Shown piece by piece: positions 43,939 through 51,189 of a stretch of DNA of 64,000 bases. Each line of letters opens with the position of its first letter. Within the stretch, counting starts at the first letter, position 1. The DNA is from CAZHJK01 sp964533275. GTDB taxonomy: Bacteria; Bacillota; Clostridia; Eubacteriales; Garciellaceae. The notes beneath the pieces are model-generated. The model was not told the origin of the DNA. It saw only the letters and a list, made by a program, of their open reading frames with translations, and did no database searches. The stretch covers positions 1 to 64,000 of the forward strand of contig CAZHJK010000012.1 in the NCBI GenBank assembly GCA_964533275.1, read 5' to 3'. The translations under genes were made by a program, and so were the position numbers.

Positions 43939-45775
43939 AGCATGTCCACCCCCCATCTAGATCTTGAATACCACAGTATACACAACCTTCCCTGCAATAG
44001 GGTGTTACCTTTTCCTTTAAAGCATTTCTATGTTCTCTAATCAAAAACTCCTTTGTAACGCCTATATCGATAAAATCCCAAGGAAATACTTCTTCATATT
44101 CTCTTTTTCGATGGGCGTAAAATGATGGATCTACTTCGGCTTCTTGAAATGCTTCTACCCAACTATCATAAAGAAAATGTTCATCCCAGCCATCAAATTT
44201 ACACCCTTTTTCCCATGCCTTAAGAAGTACATTTCCTAATCTTCTATCCCCTCTAGCAAACACGGCTTCCAAAAAACTAGTTTTATTATCATGCCAACTA
44301 TAACTTATCTTCTTATCCTTTATATATTCTTTTAATTGTCTTTGTTTATCTCTTAATTCACTCATACTATCTTGAGGTTCCCATTGAAATGGTGTGAATG
44401 GCTTTGGAACAAAAGAAGAAGCACTTATAGTTATTTTAACATTTTTATTTCTTCTTTCCTTATCAACTTGAAAATACTCTCTTAACGCCTTTTTCCCCAA
44501 TACTGCAATACCCTCAATGTCGCGATAGGTTTCAGTAGGTAACCCAATCATAAAATAAAGCTTAATGGTACCCCATCCGGCTTCAAATGCTTGCCTTACA
44601 GAACTTATTAGATTTTCTTCAGAAACACCTTTATTTATTACATCTCTAAGTCTTTGGGTTCCCGCTTCTGGAGCAAAGGTAAGACCAGACTTTCTTACTT
44701 TTTGAATTTCCTCAGCAAGCTTAACAGAAAAGGAATCAATACGAAGAGAAGGCAAGGATAAGCCAACCCTTTTATCTTTATAATCCTCAATAAGATTTTC
44801 AACTAAGGGTATTAATTGTGTATAATCACTGGTGCTTAGTGACGCCAAGGATATTTCTTCATAGCCAGTACTCTTTACCAATTTTTCTGCAATGCTTCTT
44901 ATGGTCTCTGGAGTCTTTTCCCTAACAGGTCTATAAATCATTCCTGCTTGACAAAATCTACATCCTCTAGTACAACCCCTAAATAATTCTAACATAATTC
45001 GATCATGTACTATACTAGTATAGGGAACAATCATCTTATCAGGATAATAACTTTTATCTAGATTCTTTATAATCCTTTTCTTAATTTTATTGGGATATTC
45101 CTTAGATATTGGATAAAAATCACTTATCTTTCCCTCATTATCATATTCCACTTTATAAAATTCTGGAATATAAACTCCTTCGATAGAGGAAATTGAATGA
45201 AGAAAATCCTTTCTGCTTCCTTTACTCTTTTTCCATTTCCTATATGATTCTAGTATTTCAAGCAGTACTTCTTCTGATTCTCCTAAAACAACAATATCAA
45301 TAAAATCTGCTAAGGGTTCTGGGTTATACGCACAAGGTCCTCCAACCATAACAAATGGATGGTCTTTTGTCCTGTCTTTACTTAAAATAGGTATATTTGC
45401 TAAATCTAAAATATTTAATATATTGCTATAACTCATTTCATATTGTAATGTAAATCCTACAAAATCGAAGTTTGCAATGGGATCCATTGTTTCTAAAGCA
45501 AATAGTGGTATACTATTTTTTCTCAATATTTTTTCCATATCCACCATTGGTGAAAAAACTCTTTCACAATAAACATCCCTTTGTTCATTTAATAAATGAT
45601 ACAATATCTTCATTCCAAGATGTGACATACCTATTTCATATATATCAGGAAATGCAAAAGCATATCTTATGGTATCAGCATTTACCTCCTTATGAATACT
45701 ATTTAATTCATTACCTACATATTGTACTGGATTTTCAACCTTAGGTAGTATATCATCCATTAATTTTTTCATCAT
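43925..45775 (-). CDS. TIGR03960 family B12-binding/radical SAM protein
   Basis: A 616-residue radical SAM protein with an N-terminal cobalamin-binding-like domain (about 30-200, MKILYHLLNEQRD and VMVGGPCAYNPEPLADFID) and a radical SAM core with the cluster motif in RGCTRGCRFCQAGM. A C-terminal CREGCVYCGIQD adds extra cysteines. Chosen start ATG 45775, spaced from AAGGAGAAACAACAA; an upstream ATG (45808) overlaps that site. It forms a coupled pair with the next gene. Substrate unknown. Confidence 0.88.
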   Translation of the reverse strand: MMKKLMDDILPKVENPVQYVGNELNSIHKEVNADTIRYAFAFPDIYEIGMSHLGMKILYHLLNEQRDVYCERVFSPMVDMEKILRKNSIPLFALETMDPIANFDFVGFTLQYEMSYSNILNILDLANIPILSKDRTKDHPFVMVGGPCAYNPEPLADFIDIVVLGESEEVLLEILESYRKWKKSKGSRKDFLHSISSIEGVYIPEFYKVEYDNEGKISDFYPISKEYPNKIKKRIIKNLDKSYYPDKMIVPYTSIVHDRIMLELFRGCTRGCRFCQAGMIYRPVREKTPETIRSIAEKLVKSTGYEEISLASLSTSDYTQLIPLVENLIEDYKDKRVGLSLPSLRIDSFSVKLAEEIQKVRKSGLTFAPEAGTQRLRDVINKGVSEENLISSVRQAFEAGWGTIKLYFMIGLPTETYRDIEGIAVLGKKALREYFQVDKERRNKNVKITISASSFVPKPFTPFQWEPQDSMSELRDKQRQLKEYIKDKKISYSWHDNKTSFLEAVFARGDRRLGNVLLKAWEKGCKFDGWDEHFLYDSWVEAFQEAEVDPSFYAHRKREYEEVFPWDFIDIGVTKEFLIREHRNALKEKVTPYCREGCVYCGIQDLDGGWTCYGNC

Positions 45776-45890
45776 TTGTTGTTTCTCCTTTAGATTCCGT
45801 ATTTTCATTCATATTAATCTTTTTCCCTATACCTACAAATAGGTTAGCTATTTTTATATAGTATTAAGAAATTTCATATAACAACTACTT

Positions 45891-45943
45891 AATGCCCTCC
45901 TTTTTACTATAATTTTTTTATCCTTCATAAAAAAGTGGGCATT
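45891..45943 (-). other. Long-range inverted repeat downstream of the spoIVFB-like gene
   Basis: AATGCCC (45891-45897) pairs with GGGCATT (45937-45943), extended inward by CTTTTT/AAAAAG. The loop is large and AT-rich, and no U tract follows. It may be a weak terminator or 3' stabiliser for the spoIVFB-like transcript. Confidence 0.35.
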
Positions 45944-46040
45944 TCCGTATAAGCATATGAAGACATCTTATATGATTATTACATAAAGGTACGACGAGTA
46001 AATATTCCTCTATAATATACTCTTGAATATTATTATTCTA

Positions 46041-46928
46041 TCAATATTTATTTCTTTTTTCCAATATTATTTTTACCTTGCTATGCATACCATAGTGTAA
46101 TATTGCAGTTAATATCTCATCTTCTGTTATTATACCCTTTAATGCATATTCTTCATCTAATACATATATAATATGAAACTTTTTTGAAGTAAATTGCTTG
46201 AATATTTCTCCTAAGGTTGTATCAGGTAATACTGTCATATGCTGTGATATCATTGATCCTGATTTATTTAAATTCACCTTTTTGGCAGCTATATCCTTCA
46301 TGGTAGAATAAATTGCAATTTCATTCTCCCTTTGCGATTGATAGTAAATAAAAATTCCTACTAAAAAAAAAGTAAAGTTATAACTTCCTAATGAAAACAA
46401 ATAAATATTTAATGCTACTAATAAAAAAGCAAATACTTTAGATATTATTGTAACAACATTAGTAGCTTTTTTATATCCAAATAAATAGGATAGAGCACTT
46501 CTGAAAATTCTCCCACCATCTAAAGGCAATGCCGGAATTAAATTAAATATACCAATAACTAAGCTGCTAAAAATAATAAAATCAAAACCCGTACTTTCCC
46601 AGCCAAAATATTCTTGCAAAAAAAATACAGTAGCGGAAAGTACTACATTAGATATCGGTCCCGCTGCTGAAATTAACATTTCTTCACCAAGGGTAAAGCT
46701 TAAGGTGTTATCTAATTTAACAACCCCGCCAAAGGGGAGTATTTGTATTTCTTGAATTTTTATTCCCAAAAACATCGCCATTAATCCATGAGATAATTCA
46801 TGTATCATTATAATAGCTAATAATATAATCATTTCCTCGGCATAGCCCATAATATATAAAGATATCATTATAGGGAAAAAAAGAAAGTTTATAGAAAAAG
46901 TTATACCATGGATTTTTAATATTTTCAC
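46041..46928 (-). CDS. spoIVFB: M50 site-2 protease, SpoIVFB-like
   Basis: An intramembrane zinc protease. In Bacillus, SpoIVFB cleaves pro-SigK in the mother cell. The 295-residue product has about six membrane helices, the zinc motif His43-Glu44-Leu-Ser-His47 (IMIHELSHG), the second ligand Asp137 in NLIPALPLDGGR, and a C-terminal CBS-like domain (about 220-290). The start is a GTG at 46928 with an AAAGGA site at slightly long spacing. It follows a SpoIVFA-like gene by 16 bp, which strengthens the sporulation reading; other S2P proteases look alike. Confidence 0.82.
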   Translation of the reverse strand: MKILKIHGITFSINFLFFPIMISLYIMGYAEEMIILLAIIMIHELSHGLMAMFLGIKIQEIQILPFGGVVKLDNTLSFTLGEEMLISAAGPISNVVLSATVFFLQEYFGWESTGFDFIIFSSLVIGIFNLIPALPLDGGRIFRSALSYLFGYKKATNVVTIISKVFAFLLVALNIYLFSLGSYNFTFFLVGIFIYYQSQRENEIAIYSTMKDIAAKKVNLNKSGSMISQHMTVLPDTTLGEIFKQFTSKKFHIIYVLDEEYALKGIITEDEILTAILHYGMHSKVKIILEKRNKY

Positions 46929-46944
46929 TAGATGCTCACATCCT

Positions 46945-47733
46945 TTAGTTCACTGTATCTACTTCTAGATCCATATAATCCAATGGATTAACTGCCTTAT
47001 CTTCCTTCCATAACTCAAAATAAAATACAGATTCCCCTCCTTCATCTATATTCTTTGTTTTACCTATATTATCTCCCTCATTAATCTCTTGATTTAGTTT
47101 TAGAGAAATATCATAACAACCTTCATAAACGCACTTGGTTAAATCATCGTGCTGTATCACTATTCTTTTTCCTCCATATAAACTATCCTGTAGTTGTAGC
47201 ACTATTCCATTATCTATAGCACGGATGTTCCTTGCTGATTCTCCTTTGATTTCAATACCTCTAGCTTCTATCTTAGTATTAAAAATTGGATGAACACTAT
47301 CCTGAAAACGAGAGACTACAACACCATCGACTGGAGATATATACTTGTCATCTTTATCAACTTCTCCTCCTACTGCAACTTCCTCTGTACCTACAAATTT
47401 TTTAATTTGATCACTAATAGCAGGTACGATATTTCTCCTTTCTAATACATCTTCCTCCCAATCCATATGATAAGTCACAGCCCATTTAACTCCCTGTGAT
47501 ACTTTTTGGGCAACAGAAAATGGTAGAGAATTAATTGCAAAAACCAATGCAAATATAATGATAGATATTATTAATCGTAAAGCATTCCTTTTAATAAATT
47601 TTTCTACATCAAAGGACTTTATGTCAGAATCCTCACTGTCATTAAAATATTGTTCTTTATTCTGTCTAGTTCTTCTTATTTTAGGCTCTAATCGAATCCT
47701 ACCATTATTTTTTGTGTATTTATCTTCCTCCAT
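46945..47733 (-). CDS. spoIVFA: SpoIVFA-like protein with degenerate M23 (LytM) domain
   Basis: SpoIVFA anchors and inhibits SpoIVFB at the outer forespore membrane. The 262-residue product has a basic cytoplasmic N-terminus, one membrane helix (about 53-70), a linker, and a C-terminal LytM fold (about 130-260). The zinc ligands of active M23 peptidases are missing: the HxxxD site reads ARGIEI, the YxHL site reads YEGCYD, and the HxH site reads SVFYFEL. So it is a scaffold, not an enzyme. ATG at 47733 follows GAGAGGAGGCGTTACAA. It precedes the spoIVFB-like gene. Confidence 0.75.
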   Translation of the reverse strand: MEEDKYTKNNGRIRLEPKIRRTRQNKEQYFNDSEDSDIKSFDVEKFIKRNALRLIISIIIFALVFAINSLPFSVAQKVSQGVKWAVTYHMDWEEDVLERRNIVPAISDQIKKFVGTEEVAVGGEVDKDDKYISPVDGVVVSRFQDSVHPIFNTKIEARGIEIKGESARNIRAIDNGIVLQLQDSLYGGKRIVIQHDDLTKCVYEGCYDISLKLNQEINEGDNIGKTKNIDEGGESVFYFELWKEDKAVNPLDYMDLEVDTVN

Positions 47734-47851
47734 TTGTAACGCCTCCTCTCCTCTCTTAATTTAACATTATCCTTTTGTAACCTAAGATAATATAATATAT
47801 TTTTAGAAAAGATATATTATTACTCTATTCGAGAAAAGTATAAAAAAATCA

Positions 47852-47888
47852 AAAAACAGACATAGAAATTATTTCTATGTCTGTTTTT
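47852..47888. terminator. Terminator of rodA
   Basis: An 18-bp perfect stem AAAAACAGACATAGAAAT (47852-47869) with its complement (47871-47888), with A and T runs at both ends, so it can work in either direction. Confidence 0.85.
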
Positions 47889-47923
47889 GATTAATAATGG
47901 TAGATAATGAAAAACTAAGTTTT

Positions 47924-49036
47924 CTAAAACTTGATTTTATGTCGCCTCATAGTAACATTTAATACCAAACCTACAGCCATCATATTTGTTAGCATGGAAC
48001 TACCACCATAGCTTAAAAAAGGTAGTGTTATCCCGGTTATTGGCATTAAACCAATAGTCATACCTATATTTTCTACTATTTGAAACAAATACATAAAGAA
48101 TATACCTGCTATAATGAGTGTACCAAATTGATCCTTAGCAATTTTTGACAGATGTAATAATCTAAATAAAAATAGAGCAAATGCAACGACGATAATAGCT
48201 GCGCCAACAAATCCAGTTAATTCGGATATAACCGAAAATATAAAGTCTGTCCATTGTTCAGGTAAAAAGTTTAAATTGGTCATTGTATCCTCTGCATTTA
48301 AACCCTTTCCAGTAATTTGACCAGATCCCACAGCTAACATCGATTGAATTACATGATACCCATCTCCTAAAGGATCATTATATGGATTCATAAAGGTGGT
48401 TAAACGACTTTTTTGGTGGGGAAGAAGTATAAAATTCCAAAGTATAGGAAATGACACCAATAAGGTCAATATACTTCCCCATACAAATTTTATATTAATT
48501 CCTGCTACAAAAAGCATTCCAACAGTAAATACAATGAAAACTAAGGCATTACCTAAATCAGGTTGTAGCATAATTAGGATAATGGGAATACCTACATGAA
48601 TTGCCGGAACAAGTAAATCCTTAAAGGTATTTAATTTATCTTCCCTGTTTTCCAACAATTTTGCAAAGGTAATAATAATCCCAATTTTAGCAAATTCAGC
48701 CGGTTGCATTTCAACTATGCCTAAATCAATCCAGCCCCTTGCCCCTTTATTCACCTTTCCAATACCAGGTATTAATACTGCAACTAGCATTAAAATACTA
48801 ATAAAATATACCAACTTCCAGAATATCCCAAATTGGTTGTAGTCAATACTTATAATAACACCCATAGCAATTAATCCTAGAGCAAAGGCTACGGATTGTA
48901 TAATTACAAATCTTATGGACTGTTCTGTGCTAAATGTTTGTGTTGATGCGTATATTGCTATTAAACCCATTATTACAAGTGCTACTATATTTATAAATAA
49001 AGGAATATCGAAATTTTTTAATATTTTTCTATCCAC
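47924..49036 (-). CDS. rodA: RodA/FtsW/SpoVE family cell-wall polymerase
   Basis: A SEDS-family glycan polymerase that works with a class B PBP. The 370-residue product has ten membrane helices and the SEDS motifs: IDLGIVEMQPAEFAKIG, LQPDLGNALVFIV, NFLPEQWTDFIFSVISEL and ITLPFLSYGGSSM. Start placed at GTG 49036 after AAAGGTGGG; the longer frame from 49102 runs into the terminator of minE and holds a TATAAT (49071-49076) that is probably this gene's -10. The neighbouring PBP2 and mre genes favour RodA over FtsW. Confidence 0.9.
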   Translation of the reverse strand: MDRKILKNFDIPLFINIVALVIMGLIAIYASTQTFSTEQSIRFVIIQSVAFALGLIAMGVIISIDYNQFGIFWKLVYFISILMLVAVLIPGIGKVNKGARGWIDLGIVEMQPAEFAKIGIIITFAKLLENREDKLNTFKDLLVPAIHVGIPIILIMLQPDLGNALVFIVFTVGMLFVAGINIKFVWGSILTLLVSFPILWNFILLPHQKSRLTTFMNPYNDPLGDGYHVIQSMLAVGSGQITGKGLNAEDTMTNLNFLPEQWTDFIFSVISELTGFVGAAIIVVAFALFLFRLLHLSKIAKDQFGTLIIAGIFFMYLFQIVENIGMTIGLMPITGITLPFLSYGGSSMLTNMMAVGLVLNVTMRRHKIKF

Positions 49037-49094
49037 AATGAGCCCACCTTTAACTGTTTTGTACTTATCAATTATACCATAAAAGTATAAACAG

Positions 49095-49126
49095 AAAAAC
49101 AAGAAAAGCGTGCTAAAAACGCACGC
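49095..49126 (-). terminator. Terminator of the minCDE operon
   Basis: GCGTGC/GCACGC (49108-49113 with 49121-49126) with a T-rich tail TTTTCTTGTTTTT on the minus strand. Confidence 0.8.
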
Positions 49127-49153
49127 CTTAAATTAGGTTTATTATGTAAATCT

Positions 49154-49438
49154 TTATTTTTTTCTATTCTTCATTCTTCTAATCGGTATATTCGCAACTA
49201 ATGCAGGTACCATAGAATCATCTTGTTCTCGTTTTGTCTTTGTCATAGTTATTTCAAAACCATCCTCATCAACTTCTATATAATCATTAATTACTCCTAT
49301 GATATCTCCCTTTATCATTTCCAAAAACTGAGGAGAAACATTAGCACGATCATGTACTAAAACTAATTTTAATCTTTCTTTTGCAACTTCTTTGCTTTTA
49401 TTTACATTGTTATCATTACGACTAAACATCTTAAACAA
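49154..49438 (-). CDS. minE: Cell division topological specificity factor MinE
   Basis: MinE stimulates the MinD ATPase and drives pole-to-pole oscillation. The 94-residue product has SKEVAKERLKLVLVHDRANVSP, the MinD-interaction strand and helix, and an EVDEDGFEITM topological domain. I place the start at TTG 49438, 7 nt after GGAGG, 9 nt ahead of the first ATG; the longer frame overlaps the end of minD and exceeds family length. Its presence means division-site selection in this organism uses MinE, as in other clostridia with MinCDE. Confidence 0.92.
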   Translation of the reverse strand: MFKMFSRNDNNVNKSKEVAKERLKLVLVHDRANVSPQFLEMIKGDIIGVINDYIEVDEDGFEITMTKTKREQDDSMVPALVANIPIRRMKNRKK

Positions 49439-49454
49439 AGTATCTCCTCCTCTC

Positions 49455-50255
49455 CTAAGATAATTTAAACCCAAGTTTTTTGACAAATTTTCTAATAAAG
49501 CCTTCGTCAACATTTAGATCCAAAAATGGTACTTCATTACCAATAATTCTTTCAGCAATATTTCGATAAGCATGACCTGCTAATGAGCTGTCATCTGTTA
49601 CTGCAGGCTCACCTCTATTAGTAGAAATTACTATGCTTTGATCATCTGGTATTACGCCTAATAGTTTAATTGATAAAATATCTATCATATCCTCTATATC
49701 CATCATATCTCCCTTATTTACCATATCGATTCTAACTTTATTTATAATAAGTAGTGGATTATTGAGTTCATTTGCTTCTAATAAACCGATAATACGATCG
49801 GCATCCCTAACTGCTGAAATCTCAGGTGCTGTTACAACAATTGCCTTATCAGCACCAGCAATAGCATTTTTAAAGCCTTGTTCAATACCAGCAGGACAAT
49901 CAATCAAAACATAATCAAATTCATCACTTAGTTTTTTACAAAGATCATGCATTTGTTTTGGATTTACAGATGTCTTATCCTTTGTTTGTGCTGCAGGAAG
50001 TAGAAATAAACCTTCATATCTTTTATCCTTAATCAATGCTTGTTTTAATCTACATATTCCTTCTGTAACATCAACAATATCATATACTATCCTATTTTCT
50101 AGACCCATAACCACATCTAAATTTCTAAGTCCTATATCTGCATCCACAATAACAACCTTTTTCCCTAATAAGGTCAGAGCAGTACCAATATTTGCAGCTG
50201 TAGTTGTCTTTCCTACTCCACCTTTTCCTGATGTAATTACTATAACTTCACCCAT
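49455..50255 (-). CDS. minD: Septum site-determining ATPase MinD
   Basis: A membrane-cycling ATPase that recruits MinC. The 266-residue product has the deviant Walker A SGKGGVGKTTT (9-19), switch regions VDADIGLRNLD and IDCPAGIEQGF, and a C-terminal amphipathic targeting helix (FIRKFVKKLGFK). ATG at 50255 follows AACAGGAGGGGAAAAA. Middle gene of minCDE. Confidence 0.97.
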   Translation of the reverse strand: MGEVIVITSGKGGVGKTTTAANIGTALTLLGKKVVIVDADIGLRNLDVVMGLENRIVYDIVDVTEGICRLKQALIKDKRYEGLFLLPAAQTKDKTSVNPKQMHDLCKKLSDEFDYVLIDCPAGIEQGFKNAIAGADKAIVVTAPEISAVRDADRIIGLLEANELNNPLLIINKVRIDMVNKGDMMDIEDMIDILSIKLLGVIPDDQSIVISTNRGEPAVTDDSSLAGHAYRNIAERIIGNEVPFLDLNVDEGFIRKFVKKLGFKLS

Positions 50256-50279
50256 TTTTTCCCCTCCTGTTAGCTTAAT

Positions 50280-50909
50280 TTATAAGTTTTGATAATATGG
50301 TAAAATAATAATTGTATTTCCATTTATGCATGCTTTTTCTGGACAAGTAGGTTTATAATCTTGATGATCTGGTGACCTTGCTATGGTATTAGCAATGCGT
50401 AATTGTGTAGGTTCCAATGAAAAAGCAACAACCAAAGCGGAGTCATTTCCTAAAACCCCTGCATGGGCAATACCCCTTAAGGTGCCCATTACAATAATGT
50501 TGCCAGTGGCTATCACTTCCGCCCCTGGATTAACATCCCCAACAATAACAATATTTCCATTATATTTTATACTGCTTCCCGAACGAAGAGTAGTATAAAT
50601 ATATTTTGTAATACCCTCATTAATAGATTCATTTGTATAATTTTTATTAAACTGAATATAATCATCAGTATTTTTATTATCTATCTCTATTCCATGATTT
50701 TCTTTTAACCAATTTTTTAAAAAAATTAAATCTTCCTGCGAAAGACTTGTCCCCTTTAATTTTACCTTTTTAATATCTTGAAAAAATGATTTAGCAGAGG
50801 CAATTTTTTCATTTATTTTTTCTTGTATGACATTTAATTCATTTTCATTGCTAATAATAAGGTGTAACCCATCCCTACTTCCTTTAAATACTACAATCTC
50901 TTCAGTCAT
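50280..50909 (-). CDS. minC: Septum formation inhibitor MinC
   Basis: MinC blocks FtsZ assembly away from midcell. The 209-residue product has an N-terminal FtsZ-binding domain (about 1-95) and a C-terminal beta-helix (about 105-209) with YNGNIVIVGDVNPGAEVIATGNI and GTLRGIAHAG. ATG at 50909 follows CATGGAGGTAATAAAAGATA. First gene of the operon. Confidence 0.93.
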   Translation of the reverse strand: MTEEIVVFKGSRDGLHLIISNENELNVIQEKINEKIASAKSFFQDIKKVKLKGTSLSQEDLIFLKNWLKENHGIEIDNKNTDDYIQFNKNYTNESINEGITKYIYTTLRSGSSIKYNGNIVIVGDVNPGAEVIATGNIIVMGTLRGIAHAGVLGNDSALVVAFSLEPTQLRIANTIARSPDHQDYKPTCPEKACINGNTIIILPYYQNL

Positions 50910-51108
50910 TATCTTTTATTACCTCCATGGGTACTTATAAATTTATGAAAAAATCTTATATTAGTTCTTTTTATTTTTCTCGACTATTATTTAATTCTTC
51001 AACTTATTAAAAAATCCTTCTTTATATTAAAAAATACCTAATATTTTTGATACCTACATTATAATCCATAACAAATAGTCCACACACTTGTGTTATAATA
51101 ATGTTTTT

Positions 51109-51126
51109 TATCTTGCAGGCAAGATA
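51109..51126. repeat. Perfect 18-bp palindromic hairpin upstream of minC
   Basis: TATCTTGC and GCAAGATA (51109-51116 with 51119-51126) around two bases. No T tract follows on the minus strand. It lies between the PBP2 terminator and minC, and could be an operator or an mRNA hairpin. Confidence 0.4.
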
Positions 51127-51144
51127 AACTTTAATACTTCAAAA

Positions 51145-51172
51145 TGAAATACCCGCCTACTATTTAGGCGGG
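51145..51172 (-). terminator. Terminator after the PBP2 gene
   Basis: CCCGCCT/AGGCGGG (51152-51158 with 51166-51172) with a 7-nt loop, 18 nt after the stop. The tail TATTTCATTTT is only moderately T-rich. Confidence 0.7.
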
Positions 51173-51189
51173 AGATATTGTAAATATAA

